A stretch of DNA of 64,000 nucleotides from Geodermatophilus sp. DSM 45219 (GCF_900104025.1 NZ_FNIQ01000007.1:172593-236592), one strand, 5' to 3'. Shown: positions 10,006 through 18,102, numbered from the stretch's first letter. Notes: generated by a model not told the origin, from the sequence alone. Numbers and translations are program-made.

Positions 10006-10563
10006 ATGGGCGCGATCAGGGTGCACGAGTTCACCACCGTCGACGGGGTCGTCGACGCCCCGATGTGGACGATGGACTACGGGTTCCCCGACGACCTGGC
10101 CGCGTCCATCGGCGCGCTCACGGCCCCGGCGTCGGGCATCCTGCTGGGCCGCACGACCTTCGAGATGTTCGCGCCCGCCTGGTCGACGCGGACGGTCGAG
10201 GACGATCCCGGCGCGCCGTTCTTCAACGACACCACCAAGCACGTCGTCTCCTCGACGCTGACCGATGCCGAGTCGGTGTGGCGCAACTCCACCGTCCTGG
10301 GCGGCTACGACGCCGGCCGGATCCGGGAGCTCAAGGAGCAGGGCGACCTGTACGTGAGCGGCAGCGCCACCCTGGTCCGGGCCCTGATCGCCGACGGCCT
10401 GGCCGACGAGCTGCACCTCTACGTCTACCCCGTCGCCGTCGGCACCGGCATCCGGCTGTTCCCCGAGGGCGGGCCGCGGACGCCGCTGTCCCTGCTGGGG
10501 GTGGAGAGCCTGAGCAACGGGGTGGCCCACCTGACCTACGGCCCGGCGGCGGCCGCGGGCTGA
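10006..10563 (+). CDS. Dihydrofolate reductase-fold protein (RibD C-terminal family)
   Basis: A 185-residue protein of the DHFR/RibD-C family. It begins MGAIRVHEFTTVDGVVDAP, has the Rossmann-like GILLGRTTFEMF near residue 46 and LYVSGSATLVRALIADGLAD near residue 117, the NADPH-binding turn and helix. Stand-alone members are common in actinobacteria and their substrates are unknown; it is not the housekeeping FolA. The purine-rich CGGAGGAG at 9992-9999 lies 6 nt before the ATG and decides the start. A strong hairpin follows 14 bp after the stop. Confidence 0.85.
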   Translation: MGAIRVHEFTTVDGVVDAPMWTMDYGFPDDLAASIGALTAPASGILLGRTTFEMFAPAWSTRTVEDDPGAPFFNDTTKHVVSSTLTDAESVWRNSTVLGGYDAGRIRELKEQGDLYVSGSATLVRALIADGLADELHLYVYPVAVGTGIRLFPEGGPRTPLSLLGVESLSNGVAHLTYGPAAAAG

Positions 10564-10577
10564 CCCCCGGGACGACG

Positions 10578-10609
10578 AGAGGCCCGGGTCCTCGCGGACC
10601 CGGGCCTCT
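10578..10609. terminator. 13-bp perfect GC hairpin, bidirectional terminator
   Basis: The arms AGAGGCCCGGGTC (10578-10590) and GACCCGGGCCTCT (10597-10609) pair perfectly around a 6-nt loop. The hairpin lies between the ends of the plus-strand DHFR-like gene and the minus-strand tRNA-Val(CAC), so it can terminate both. There is no U-tract, as is usual in high-GC actinobacteria. The same 13-bp arms occur at 13688-13718 behind the other tRNA-Val. Confidence 0.8.
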
Positions 10610-10616
10610 GGTGCGG

Positions 10617-10688
10617 TGGGCGATACTGGGTTCGAACCAGTGACCTCTTCGGTGTGAACGAAGCGCTCTACCACTGAGCCAATCGCCC
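10617..10688 (-). tRNA. tRNA-Val (anticodon CAC)
   Basis: A 72-nt cloverleaf: acceptor GGGCGAT pairs with ATCGCCC, the anticodon stem CTTCG/CGAAG encloses TTCACAC, giving anticodon CAC for GTG codons, and the T-arm carries GGTTCGAACC. Discriminator base is A; CCA is not encoded. Outside the anticodon arm it is identical to tRNA-Val(GAC) at 13609-13680, and both are followed 7 nt later by the same hairpin. Confidence 0.97.
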
Positions 10689-10713
10689 CTGCGCCGGTCA
10701 TTCTGCCAGACGC

Positions 10714-11205
10714 TCAGCGCCAGAGCGGCACCCACCCCGGCACCCAGTCCGGGACGCCCATCAGGTGCAGCACGACCACCAGGACGCCGTAGACGAAGGC
10801 CGCGGTGGCCAGGGCGACGGCGACGCGCACCCACGCCCGCTGCCGGCCCAGCCACTCGGTCCACGCCCGGACGTGCCGGCGGGTGAAGTCCAGCAGCCGC
10901 TCGGCCCAGGCGAACTCGGTCGCGAGCAGGAAGAGCCCCGCGATGACGGTCAGCCAGCCGGGCCCGGGCAGCGGGATGGTGACCAGCCCGAACGCCACGA
11001 CGATCCCGCCGAGTGCCCCGACCACCAGGCGGTAGGTGTGGTCGAGGGGACGCCGGGCGGCCAGCCGCCGTCGCCACCTCGTCTTCCCGACGCGCTCGCG
11101 CAGGCTGCGGTGCCCGTCCCCGGCCGCGTGCGCGCCGGTGGCGCGGGGCGCCCGTCCGACCGGCTGTCCCGCACCGGACCGGGCGACCGTCTCCGGACCG
11201 CTCAG
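10714..11205 (-). CDS. PGPGW/TIGR02611 family transmembrane protein
   Basis: A small membrane protein with the actinobacterial TIGR02611 hallmark IPLPGPGWLTVIAGLFLLAT, flanked by two further hydrophobic helices near the C-terminus (residues ~60-160 of the model). Function is unknown. The start is uncertain: no ATG or GTG exists in this frame between the anti-sigma stop and the first membrane helix, so a CTG at 11205 that overlaps that stop is used here; the next upstream GTG (11397) would overlap the anti-sigma gene by 196 bp. It lies at the end of the sigma/anti-sigma transcription unit. Confidence 0.7.
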   Translation of the reverse strand: MSGPETVARSGAGQPVGRAPRATGAHAAGDGHRSLRERVGKTRWRRRLAARRPLDHTYRLVVGALGGIVVAFGLVTIPLPGPGWLTVIAGLFLLATEFAWAERLLDFTRRHVRAWTEWLGRQRAWVRVAVALATAAFVYGVLVVVLHLMGVPDWVPGWVPLWR

Positions 11206-12089
11206 CTGGGCACCTCCCCCATCGCCACGATGTCGCTCGGCTCCGGCGGAGCCTCCCGGCCGGGCTCGAGGCTCACCGCGTACCCGGTGTAGGTCTCCAG
11301 CCCGGCGGCCCCGGAGCCTACGGTCTGCAGCGCCGGTTGCGGGGAGGAGACGTCGAAGGTGTCGAGCGCGGTGGGCGCCCCCGGGCCGGTCCCCCACACC
11401 ACGTAGGTCTGCTCCTGCGCGTCGTTGGGCGACAGTCCGTGGGTGACCACCTGCACCTGGTCGTCGCGGGCCACGACGGTCGCCACCGTGGCACCGTCGG
11501 CCGTCAGCGGTGTGATGGTCGCCTGGCCGGGCGTGAGCAAGGCGTCCACCAGCTCGGCCTGCTCGGTGGCGGCGGCCTGCGCCTCCTCGCGCGCCGAGCT
11601 GAGGACGACGTTCCAGGTGCCCAGCGCCAGGATCGCTGCCACCGCGGCCGCCACGAGCGCGTTGGGCAGCACCCGGCGCCAGCTCGGCGGCGGGCCCGCC
11701 GGGCCCAGCGGCAGCGGCGCCCGGTGGGCACCGGAGCCGGTACCCACGGGCTGCGGCGCGGGCGGTGGCGTCGTGGCGTCGGCCACGGGGGCCGGTCGGG
11801 CGACGCGGTCGGCCTCCGCGGACGGCGGGGGCACCTGCTCGGTCTGCTCCACCGCGGCCCGCAGCCGGTCGCGCAGCCCCGGCGGGGGTTCGGCCGGGGG
11901 CAGGTCGCCGGCCAGGGCACCCATGACGTCGGTGGTCTCGGCGACCGTCCGGCGGCAGCGGGGGCAGGTCGGCAGGTGGACGGCGAAGAGCTCCTCCTCC
12001 TCCGGCTCCAGCGCGTGCAGCGCCCAGCCGACGGCGAGCTCGTCGAACGTCTCGTGCTCCCCGCGGCGCGGGTCCATGGGCGCGGTCAC
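11202..12089 (-). CDS. Anti-sigma factor, RskA-like with zinc-finger N-terminus
   Basis: A 295-residue single-pass membrane protein. The N-terminal cytoplasmic domain carries the ZAS-type motif HLPTCPRC (H-x3-C-x2-C) near residue 48, a Pro/Ala-rich linker follows, the transmembrane helix is near residues 155-175 (NALVAAAVAAILALGTW), and the extracytoplasmic C-terminal half matches the anti-sigma-K (RskA) domain, with GLETYTGYAVSLEPG near the end. It should hold the sigma factor encoded immediately upstream inactive until regulated proteolysis. The GTG at 12089 overlaps the sigma stop by 4 nt; an internal ATG 12 nt later is an alternative. Confidence 0.9.
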   Translation of the reverse strand: MTAPMDPRRGEHETFDELAVGWALHALEPEEEELFAVHLPTCPRCRRTVAETTDVMGALAGDLPPAEPPPGLRDRLRAAVEQTEQVPPPSAEADRVARPAPVADATTPPPAPQPVGTGSGAHRAPLPLGPAGPPPSWRRVLPNALVAAAVAAILALGTWNVVLSSAREEAQAAATEQAELVDALLTPGQATITPLTADGATVATVVARDDQVQVVTHGLSPNDAQEQTYVVWGTGPGAPTALDTFDVSSPQPALQTVGSGAAGLETYTGYAVSLEPGREAPPEPSDIVAMGEVPS

Positions 12090-12736
12090 CGGTTGGTCCC
12101 GTCGAGCGGCGCAGGGCCGCCGAGGGCCCCGCCGAGCGAGGCGCCGTTCGTGCCCCCCAGCTCCTCGCGGAGCCGCCGCATCCCCGCGAGCATGCGCGTC
12201 TTGACCGTGCCCAGCGGCGTGCTGGTCAACGCCGCGACCTCCCTCTGCGTGTACCCGCCGTAGTAGGCCAGCGTCAGCGCCTCCCGCTGGGGCGCCGGCA
12301 GGGCGCTCAGCGCCCCGCGCACCTGCTCGGACACGACGCGGCTCCACGCCTCGTCCTCGACGTCGCGGGTGGACGTCGGGGTGGACAGCGCCAGGTCGTC
12401 CTCGGCCCGGGACTGCCGGCGGCGGTGCGACTCCTCCTTGCGGACGGCGTCCACGGCCTTGTGGTGCACCATCGCCATGAGCCACGAGGAGAAGGACCCG
12501 CGTGCGGCGTCGTAGGCACCGGGGTCACGCCAGACGCTGAGGAACACGTCCTGCAGCACGTCCTCGGCGAGCACCTCGTCGGCCAGGATCCGCCGGGCGA
12601 GTGCGAAGGCCGGCCGGCTGTACCGGTCGTAGAGCTCGTCGACGGCGCTCCGGTCGCCCGCGCGCATGCGCACGAGGAGGTCGGCGCCCGCCGGGCCGTC
12701 CCCGACGCGCCGTGCCGGACTGCTCACGAGTCCCAT
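12086..12736 (-). CDS. ECF RNA polymerase sigma factor (SigK-like)
   Basis: A 216-residue group 4 sigma factor. Region 2 is seen as LYDRYSRPAFALARRIL and AEDVLQDVFLSVWRDPGAYD, and region 4 as ALPAPQREALTLAYYGGYTQ followed by the helix-turn-helix TSTPLGTVKTRMLAGMRRLR. The pairing with an RskA-type anti-sigma suggests a SigK-like module that responds to envelope or redox state, but the signal is not visible. ATG at 12736 chosen; upstream in-frame codons lack conservation. It is divergent from the SsgA-like gene, sharing a 129-bp intergenic region with an inverted repeat. Confidence 0.93.
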   Translation of the reverse strand: MGLVSSPARRVGDGPAGADLLVRMRAGDRSAVDELYDRYSRPAFALARRILADEVLAEDVLQDVFLSVWRDPGAYDAARGSFSSWLMAMVHHKAVDAVRKEESHRRRQSRAEDDLALSTPTSTRDVEDEAWSRVVSEQVRGALSALPAPQREALTLAYYGGYTQREVAALTSTPLGTVKTRMLAGMRRLREELGGTNGASLGGALGGPAPLDGTNR

Positions 12737-12810
12737 CGTCACACGCGGTCTTCGCAACAGGCGGGCGGCGCGGTTCAGGTCCGCCGCGAACGGGCACACA
12801 GCGGGACGAC

Positions 12811-12833
12811 ACGCCCGGAGATCATCCGGGCGT
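12811..12833. promoter_or_regulatory. 8-bp inverted repeat between sigma and SsgA-like genes
   Basis: ACGCCCGG and CCGGGCGT are separated by 7 nt (AGATCAT) and lie 33 bp before the SsgA-like ATG and 74 bp before the sigma-factor ATG. It could be an operator for the divergent pair or part of a leader hairpin. Only the symmetry is seen; no binding protein is implied. Confidence 0.3.
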
Positions 12834-12865
12834 CACCACGGTCATGGAAGGTCGTTGTTGGAGAC

Positions 12866-13309
12866 ATGATCAACCGCGCCACGCCCGGGTACACGTGCCC
12901 GACGACGCTGCACCTGGTCGGACCGCAGTCCTGGACCGAGGTCCCCGCGCTGCTCAGCTACGAGGTCAGCGACCCGTTCGCCGTGCGGATCACCTTCGGG
13001 GACGGCGCGGAGGAGGACGGCATCTCCTGGCTCGTGGGCCGCGACCTGCTGCACGCGGGCCTCGACCACCCCGCCGGCGAGGGCGACGTGCGGCTGTGGC
13101 CGTCGCGGACGTCGGGCGACGTCCTCTTCCTCCACCTGCGGGCGCCCTCCGGCGAGGCGCTGTTCGAGGTCTCCCGCGGCACGGTCGCGGGCTTCCTCCA
13201 GCTGACCGCCAGCGTCGTGCCCTTCGGCGAGGAGTCCTCGGTGCTCCAGGTGGACGGCGAGCTGGCCGCCCTGCTGTCCAACGGCGGAGCCGACCCGACC
13301 GGCCGGTGA
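12866..13309 (+). CDS. SsgA-like (SALP) sporulation/cell-division protein
   Basis: A 147-residue protein of the SsgA/SsgB family, which in streptomycetes positions FtsZ and steers septation and spore formation. Diagnostic segments are LLSYEVSDPFAVRITFGDGA near residue 30, SWLVGRDLLHAGLDHPAGEG, and DVRLWPSRTSGDVLFLHLRA followed by PSGEALFEVSRG. Length and lack of extensions are closer to SsgB, the most conserved family member. ATG at 12866 chosen; the upstream region has only a weak purine run (TTGGAGAC). Its position beside an ECF sigma factor may matter for developmental control, which is inference. Confidence 0.88.
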   Translation: MINRATPGYTCPTTLHLVGPQSWTEVPALLSYEVSDPFAVRITFGDGAEEDGISWLVGRDLLHAGLDHPAGEGDVRLWPSRTSGDVLFLHLRAPSGEALFEVSRGTVAGFLQLTASVVPFGEESSVLQVDGELAALLSNGGADPTGR

Positions 13310-13327
13310 CCCTGGGGGGACCCCCCG

Positions 13328-13356
13328 TGAGACCCCTGCTCGGGGTCGGGTATGGT
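13328..13356 (+). promoter_or_regulatory. Predicted promoter for the tRNA-Gly/Cys/Val cluster
   Basis: A TATGGT hexamer at 13351-13356 is preceded at 17 nt by TGAGAC (13328-13333), a weak -35. The -10 match is good (TATGGT against TATAAT) in an otherwise GC-rich gap, and transcription would begin about 14 nt before tRNA-Gly. Confidence 0.45.
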
Positions 13357-13376
13357 TCTCCCTGCAACACAGCAAC

Positions 13377-13449
13377 GCGGACGTGGCTCAGTTGGTAGAG
13401 CATCACCTTGCCAAGGTGAGGGTCGCGGGTTCGAATCCCGTCGTCCGCT
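13377..13449 (+). tRNA. tRNA-Gly (anticodon GCC)
   Basis: A 73-nt cloverleaf. The acceptor GCGGACG pairs with CGTCCGC, the anticodon stem TCACC/GGTGA encloses TTGCCAA with anticodon GCC, and the T-loop is GGTTCGAATCC. Discriminator base is T; no CCA is encoded. It is the first of three plus-strand tRNA genes. Confidence 0.97.
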
Positions 13450-13490
13450 CGGGACCTCGGGCGCTGGTCGCGAGACCGGCGCCCTCGTGC

Positions 13491-13561
13491 GGTGGAGTGG
13501 CCGAGAGGCGAGGCAACGGCCTGCAAAGCCGTCTACACGGGTTCAAATCCCGTCTCCACCT
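13491..13561 (+). tRNA. tRNA-Cys (anticodon GCA)
   Basis: A 71-nt cloverleaf. The acceptor GGTGGAG pairs with CTCCACC, the anticodon stem ACGGC/GCCGT encloses CTGCAAA with anticodon GCA, and the T-arm reads GGGTTCAAATCCC. Discriminator base is T, as expected for tRNA-Cys. The cluster order Gly-Cys-Val is common in actinobacteria. Confidence 0.97.
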
Positions 13562-13608
13562 CGGCCTCCGCCGAGCACGGTGGAGGCGACCGGCCGACAG
13601 GCCGGATC

Positions 13609-13680
13609 GGGCGATTGGCTCAGTGGTAGAGCGCTACCTTGACACGGTAGAGGTCACTGGTTCGAACCCAGTATCGCCCA
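13609..13680 (+). tRNA. tRNA-Val (anticodon GAC)
   Basis: A 72-nt cloverleaf. Acceptor GGGCGAT pairs with ATCGCCC, the anticodon stem CTACC/GGTAG encloses TTGACAC with anticodon GAC for GTC/GTT codons, and the T-arm is the same as in tRNA-Val(CAC). Discriminator base is A. Together with the hairpin behind it, it forms an inverted copy of 10578-10688. Confidence 0.97.
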
Positions 13681-14021
13681 CAGCAGCAGAGGCCCGGGTC
13701 CGGTGGACCCGGGCCTCTCGTCGTCTCCCGGCACGGCCGGGCGCAGCCGTGACCGGGGTCGCGACTCACCCCGTGGTCCCGTGATCCCCGGGCCGCGCTC
13801 GTGCGGTGACCTCCCGCACGTGTCGGCGGGCTCCCCGGGGCGGTGCCGGCGTACGCGACGGCGGCGACCGTGTAGCCGATCGGGATCCACGGATCGGCAT
13901 CCGCGAGCCACTGCAGGACCGCCAGGACGGCGAACAGGACGGCCAGCCCGGCCCAGATGCGGGCCGTGTTGCGCGCCCGCTCGGCGTCCCGGTACCTCGG
14001 GACCTGCTGATCGGCGGGCAC
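13620..14021 (-). CDS. Small membrane protein, 3' end doubtful
   Basis: The first ~65 codons from the GTG at 14021 encode a plausible small membrane protein: an amphipathic start MPADQQVPRYRDAERARNTA, one hydrophobic helix (IWAGLAVLFAVLAVLQWLAD) and a second short hydrophobic stretch. After about residue 65 the translation becomes Arg/Gly/Pro-rich, runs through the terminator at 13688-13718 and stops inside the antisense of tRNA-Val, which is unlikely for a real protein. It starts 15 nt after coaE. A frameshift or lost stop near 13830 is suspected. No family recognised. Confidence 0.35.
   Translation of the reverse strand: MPADQQVPRYRDAERARNTARIWAGLAVLFAVLAVLQWLADADPWIPIGYTVAAVAYAGTAPGSPPTRAGGHRTSAARGSRDHGVSRDPGHGCARPCRETTRGPGPPDPGLCCCGRYWVRTSDLYRVKVALYH
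13688..13718. terminator. 13-bp perfect GC hairpin after tRNA-Val(GAC)
   Basis: Arms AGAGGCCCGGGTC (13688-13700) and GACCCGGGCCTCT (13706-13718) pair perfectly around a 5-nt loop, 7 nt after the tRNA. It is the same stem as at 10578-10609 with a changed loop. It would end the tRNA transcript and possibly the minus-strand transcript from coaE. Confidence 0.8.
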
Positions 14022-14036
14022 CCGGCGAGTCTGCCG

Positions 14037-14633
14037 TCAGCGGAGGGCAGGCGCCACGCGCTCGGCCCAGAAGCGGTCCACCTGCGCCTCGAGCTCCTCG
14101 ACGGTGCCGCTGTTGTCGAGCACGACGTCGGCGACCGCGCGGCGCTGCTCGTCGGTGGCCTGCGCGGCGATCCGGGCGCGGGCGTCGTCCTCGGACAGGC
14201 CCCGGCCGACCAGCCGCTCGACGCGCGTGGCGAGGTCGGCCGCCACGACGAGGACCAGGTCGTACGAGCTCGCCTGCCCGGTCTCCACGAGCAGCGGCAC
14301 GTCCTGCACCACCACCGCGTCCGGCGGCGCCGCGGCGACCAGCTCGGCGGCGCGGGCCCGCACCAGCGGGTGCACGATGCCGTCGAGCCGGCGGCGGGCG
14401 TCGGGGTCGGCGAACACGACGGCGGCCAGGGCGGGCCGGTCGAGGGCGCCCTCGGCGGTCAGGACGTCGCGCCCGAACGCGGCGACGACGGCGTCCAGGC
14501 CCGGCGTCCCCGGCTCGACGACCTCCCGGGCGATGCGGTCGGCGTCCACCACCCGAGCGCCGCGGGCGGCCAGCAGGCCCGCCACCGTGCTCTTGCCCGA
14601 TCCGATCCCGCCGGTCAGCCCGATCCGCAGCAC
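14037..14633 (-). CDS. coaE: Dephospho-CoA kinase
   Basis: CoaE phosphorylates the 3'-hydroxyl of dephospho-CoA in the last step of CoA synthesis. The 198-residue P-loop kinase starts [16 protein letters not shown] with the Walker A motif at residues ~7-15, followed by [19 protein letters not shown] (substrate-binding Asp) and DVPLLVETG (the conserved D-x-P-L-L segment). The GTG at 14633 gives the usual family length without the C-terminal extension seen in mycobacteria. The coaE-rpsA-polA neighbourhood is conserved in actinobacteria. Confidence 0.95.
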   Translation of the reverse strand: MLRIGLTGGIGSGKSTVAGLLAARGARVVDADRIAREVVEPGTPGLDAVVAAFGRDVLTAEGALDRPALAAVVFADPDARRRLDGIVHPLVRARAAELVAAAPPDAVVVQDVPLLVETGQASSYDLVLVVAADLATRVERLVGRGLSEDDARARIAAQATDEQRRAVADVVLDNSGTVEELEAQVDRFWAERVAPALR

Positions 14634-14778
14634 GTACGGACAGTAGCCAGCACGCGGTCGGCGATCACGGACAGGTAACACCCTGCCGTCCGGCCCGGCG
14701 CGTCGCTCCAGTCACACGTGCCCCATCGGCAACTCTCTCCCCGGCGATCTCCCCCGCCCCAGAGAGGCAGACCAGACC

Positions 14779-15051
14779 ATGTCCCGTTCCGCGCACGCCG
14801 CCCCCTCGTCGACCCCCGCCGCCCGCCGCCGCGGCCCCGGTCGGCACCGGCTCCACCGCCCCACCGGGGTGCGCTGCTCGGACCTGCCGATGGTGCGCGA
14901 GCGGCTGGAGCGCAACGGCGCCGCCCGGCGGGGCAACGCTTTCCTGCGCTGGCTGTCGGCGACCGCCCCGGCCGGCCGGCACACCTGGCAGTTCCTCGCG
15001 TCCTCCGGTGGCCGCCCGCGCACCGCGTTCGCGATCATCCTCAGCCTCTGA
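14779..15051 (+). CDS. Small basic protein of unknown function
   Basis: A possible 90-residue, strongly basic protein not recognised as any family. Residues 1-30 are Ala/Arg/Pro-rich, while residues 35-90 (for example CSDLPMVRERLERNGAARRG and HTWQFLASSGGRPRTAF) look like a short helical domain ending in a hydrophobic ILSL. It lies alone between coaE (divergent) and rpsA (convergent) and is followed by a strong hairpin, which supports transcription. No obvious ribosome-binding site precedes the ATG. Coding status is uncertain. Confidence 0.45.
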   Translation: MSRSAHAAPSSTPAARRRGPGRHRLHRPTGVRCSDLPMVRERLERNGAARRGNAFLRWLSATAPAGRHTWQFLASSGGRPRTAFAIILSL

Positions 15052-15105
15052 GGAGGGCCCCCTGCGGGGCCGCAGCCGTCCCTCCACGGGGATGGGAGGG
15101 ACGAC

Positions 15106-15139
15106 CGAGGCCCGGTACCCCGCGGGGTACCGGGCCTCG
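15106..15139. terminator. Perfect 34-bp palindrome, bidirectional terminator
   Basis: The sequence from CGAGGCCCGGTACCCC to its exact complement forms an uninterrupted 34-bp palindrome centred at 15122/15123. It lies in the gap between the convergent small ORF (ends 15051) and rpsA (ends 15177) and most likely ends both transcripts. Confidence 0.8.
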
Positions 15140-15176
15140 GCCTCAGGTGCTGCTGCTCAGCTGAGCCGAGCGGGGA

Positions 15177-16637
15177 TCACTCGCCGCCGGCGAGCTTGGC
15201 CCGCAGCGCAGCCAGTGCCTCGTCGCTGGCGAGGGTGCCGCCCGACGTGTCGCTGACCTCGGCCTCGCCGCTGGAGTAGTTGCCCCCGGCAGCGGCCTCG
15301 GCGTCGGCTTCGCGGGCCGCGGCGATCTGCTTGCGGTGCGCCTCGAAGCGCGCCTGGGCCTCGGCGTACTGCCGCTCCCACGTCTCGCGGGCCTCGTCAA
15401 AGCCCTCGAGCCACTCGCCGGTCTCCGGGTCGAAGCCCTCGGGGTAGATGTAGTTGCCCTGATCGTCGTAGGACGCGGCCATGCCGTAGGCGGCGGGGTC
15501 GAACTGCTCCTCGTCGCCGACGACGCCCTCGTTGGCCTGCTTGAGCGACAGGGAGATCCGACGGCGGTCGAGGTCGATGTCGATGACCTTGACCAGGATC
15601 TCGTCGCCGACCTGCACGACCTGCTCGGGGATCTCCACGTGGCGCTCGGCCAGCTCGGAGATGTGCACCAGACCCTCGATGCCCTCGTCGACGCGGACGA
15701 ACGCACCGAAGGGCACCAGCTTGGTGACCTTGCCGGGCACGACCTGGCCGATCTGGTGGGTCCGGGCGAACTGACGCCACGGGTCCTCCTGCGTCGCCTT
15801 CAGCGACAGCGAGACCCGCTCGCGGTCCAGGTCGACGTCGAGGACCTCGACGGTGACCTCCTGGCCCACCTCGACGACCTCGGACGGGTGGTCGATGTGC
15901 TTCCAGGACAGCTCGGAGACGTGCACCAGACCGTCGACCCCACCCAGGTCCACGAACGCGCCGAAGTTGACGATCGAGGACACGACGCCGGTGCGGACCT
16001 GGCCCTTGGCGAGCTTGTTGAGGAACTCGCTGCGGACCTCGGACTGGGTCTGCTCCAGCCACTGGCGGCGGGACAGGACGACGTTGTTGCGGTTCTTGTC
16101 GAGCTCGATGATCTTCGCCTCGAGCTCGCGGCCCACGTAGGGCTGCAGGTCGCGGACGCGGCGCATCTCGACCAGCGAGGCGGGGAGGAACCCGCGCAGG
16201 CCGATGTCGAGGATGAGACCGCCCTTGACGACCTCGATGACGGTGCCGGTGACGACCTCGTCGGCTTCCTTCTTCGCCTCGATCGTGCCCCAGGCGCGCT
16301 CGTACTGGGCGCGCTTCTTGGACAGGATCAGGCGGCCTTCCTTGTCCTCCTTCTGGAGGACGAGGGCTTCCACCTCGTCGCCGACGCTGACGACCTCGTT
16401 GGGGTCGACGTCGTGCTTGATGGACAGCTCGCGCGAGGGGATGACGCCCTCGGTCTTGTAGCCGATGTCCAGCAGCACCTCGTCCCGGTCGACCTTGACG
16501 ATGACGCCTTCGACGATGTCGCCGTCGTTGAAGTACTTGATCGTCTGGTCGATGGCCGCGAGGAAGTCCTCGGCGGTGCCGATGTCGTTGACGGCGACCT
16601 GGGGGGTGCTGTTCGGACGGACCTGGGTGGAGGTCAT
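15177..16637 (-). CDS. rpsA: 30S ribosomal protein S1
   Basis: S1 binds mRNA on the 30S subunit. The 486-residue actinobacterial form has four S1 RNA-binding domains: [20 protein letters not shown] (near residue 40), [20 protein letters not shown] (~125), [19 protein letters not shown] (~212) and [20 protein letters not shown] (~296), then an acidic, low-complexity C-terminal region as in mycobacterial RpsA. The ATG at 16637 starts [20 protein letters not shown]; the much longer in-frame extension upstream is not conserved. The gene is divergent from the methyltransferase at 16851. Confidence 0.97.
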   Translation of the reverse strand: MTSTQVRPNSTPQVAVNDIGTAEDFLAAIDQTIKYFNDGDIVEGVIVKVDRDEVLLDIGYKTEGVIPSRELSIKHDVDPNEVVSVGDEVEALVLQKEDKEGRLILSKKRAQYERAWGTIEAKKEADEVVTGTVIEVVKGGLILDIGLRGFLPASLVEMRRVRDLQPYVGRELEAKIIELDKNRNNVVLSRRQWLEQTQSEVRSEFLNKLAKGQVRTGVVSSIVNFGAFVDLGGVDGLVHVSELSWKHIDHPSEVVEVGQEVTVEVLDVDLDRERVSLSLKATQEDPWRQFARTHQIGQVVPGKVTKLVPFGAFVRVDEGIEGLVHISELAERHVEIPEQVVQVGDEILVKVIDIDLDRRRISLSLKQANEGVVGDEEQFDPAAYGMAASYDDQGNYIYPEGFDPETGEWLEGFDEARETWERQYAEAQARFEAHRKQIAAAREADAEAAAGGNYSSGEAEVSDTSGGTLASDEALAALRAKLAGGE

Positions 16638-16850
16638 GTGGTCGAGTGCTCCGGACGGGGGGTGCGTAGGGACAGGGAGCCCGCGGCCGGGTGACCGCAG
16701 GCAGCGGGGAGAGCCGGCGCGCGCCGATCCCCGATGGGGACAGCACTGACAGACCTCTGGCGCATTCCCATGGTACGGAGCCCGGCACTGCCCGGTCCAC
16801 CTGGGTGCAGGACCGCTCCGGCCGGCCCGGCGTGTCACGATCGGCGTGTC

Positions 16851-17693
16851 ATGGACACCCCGAGCGACCTCCCCCTGGACGACGCCGGCTACCCCGCTCC
16901 CGGCGGCGTGGCCCGCCGGCCAGCGGGGGCGGCGGAGTCGGTCGCGGCCAACCGGCGCTGGTGGGACGCCGCGGCTCCCGCCTACCTCGCCGAGCACGGC
17001 ACGGACCTCGGGGACGCCGACTTCCTGTGGTGTCCCGAGGGCCTGCGCGAAGCCGACGCGCACCTGCTGGGCGACGTGGCGGGCCGGCGGGTGCTCGAGG
17101 TGGGCTGCGGGTCGGCACCGTGTGCGCGGTGGCTGCGCCGGGCAGGTGCCGACGTCGTGGCGCTGGACGTCTCCGGCGGGATGCTGGCCCGGGCCGCCGA
17201 GCTCAACAGCGCCACCGGGATCGCCGTCCCGCTGGTGCAGGCCGACGTCGGCGCGCTGCCGCTGTCCGCCGCGAGCGTGGACCTGGCCTGCTCGGCCTTC
17301 GGCGGGCTGCCCTTCGTCGCCGACGTCGAGGGCGCCCTGGCCGAGGTGGCCCGCGTCCTGCGGCCCGGTGGCCGGTTCGTCGCGTCGGTGAACCACCCCT
17401 TCCGCTGGCCGCTGCCCGACTCCCCCGACCCCGGGGACCTGCGGGTCGTCTCCTCCTACTTCGACCGCACGCCGTACGTGGAGACCGACGAGGACGACCG
17501 CACCGTCTACGTCGAGCACCACCGCACCGTCGGCGACTGGGTGCGGGCCGTCGTGGGCGCCGGGCTGGTCCTCGAGGAGCTGGTCGAGCCGGAGTGGACG
17601 CCGGGCCGCACGCAGGAGTGGGGGCAGTGGTCCCCGGCCCGCGGGGCCCTCGTCCCCGGCACGCTGATCCTGGTCTGCGCGAAGCCCGGCTGA
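16851..17693 (+). CDS. Class I SAM-dependent methyltransferase
   Basis: A 280-residue methyltransferase of the Methyltransf_11 type. SAM motif I is [15 protein letters not shown] near residue 83, followed by the acidic loop [11 protein letters not shown] and motif post-[21 protein letters not shown], with [14 protein letters not shown] near the end of the core. The substrate is not evident. Homologues occur next to rpsA in several actinobacteria. ATG at 16851 chosen. It is convergent with the aac(2')-like remnant, 10 bp away. Confidence 0.87.
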   Translation: MDTPSDLPLDDAGYPAPGGVARRPAGAAESVAANRRWWDAAAPAYLAEHGTDLGDADFLWCPEGLREADAHLLGDVAGRRVLEVGCGSAPCARWLRRAGADVVALDVSGGMLARAAELNSATGIAVPLVQADVGALPLSAASVDLACSAFGGLPFVADVEGALAEVARVLRPGGRFVASVNHPFRWPLPDSPDPGDLRVVSSYFDRTPYVETDEDDRTVYVEHHRTVGDWVRAVVGAGLVLEELVEPEWTPGRTQEWGQWSPARGALVPGTLILVCAKPG

Positions 17694-17703
17694 GGTCCCG
17701 GCG

Positions 17704-18081
17704 TCACCAGACGTCGCCGTCCCGCACGTCGCAGCTCAGGCTCCCGTCGAGGTCGAGCGCCACGGCACCCGGGAGGACGGACACCGACCCGTCGTCCTCG
17801 AGGGTGCGGGCCGGTCCGGTCGGGGCGAGCACGGACGTCGGGCCGCGCCAGCGCTGCCAACCGCGGGCGGAGGAGAGGGCGGCGCCGGCGCTGAGCGCTC
17901 CCAGGCCGTAGGCGGCGGGCAGGAGCTCCTCGAGTGCGCCCATGACCGCGGAGGCGACGCCCCGGCGCCGGTGGCCGGGCGCGACGGCGACGCCCTCGAC
18001 GTAGCCGGCGCGGAGTGCGACGGACGGCAACGGTGTGCGCTGGTGCGCGGTCCTACCGTGCCGAACCGCACGTGCGCGCAC
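17704..18081 (-). pseudogene. Aminoglycoside 2'-N-acetyltransferase-like remnant lacking the N-terminal third
   Basis: The C-terminal ~105 residues match AAC(2') enzymes: GYVEGVAVAPGHRRRGVASA is the acetyl-CoA-binding GNAT motif A, followed by YGLGALSAG, RWRGPTSVLAPTGPARTLED and the conserved terminus [11 protein letters not shown]. Full AAC(2') proteins are about 180 residues. Here only about 20 unrelated residues precede the match and the polA stop lies 21 bp upstream of the GTG at 18081, so about 75 N-terminal residues including part of the aminoglycoside-binding face are missing. It is probably a deletion remnant, although expression of a truncated GNAT domain cannot be excluded. Confidence 0.7.
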
Positions 18082-18102
18082 ACCGTCGCCGCCGACCCCG
18101 GC

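Noticed and set aside
11206..11397. Longer start for the PGPGW membrane protein at GTG 11397
   Set aside because: It would overlap the anti-sigma gene by 196 bp and the extra residues are Arg/Gly/Ala noise.
13310..13327. G/C run after the SsgA-like gene as a terminator
   Set aside because: The GGGGGG/CCCCCC stem has a very short loop and lies at the tRNA promoter; evidence is too weak to call.
16638..17522. N-terminal extension of rpsA by about 295 codons
   Set aside because: It lies antisense to the methyltransferase and has no similarity to S1; the ATG at 16637 begins the conserved actinobacterial S1 sequence.
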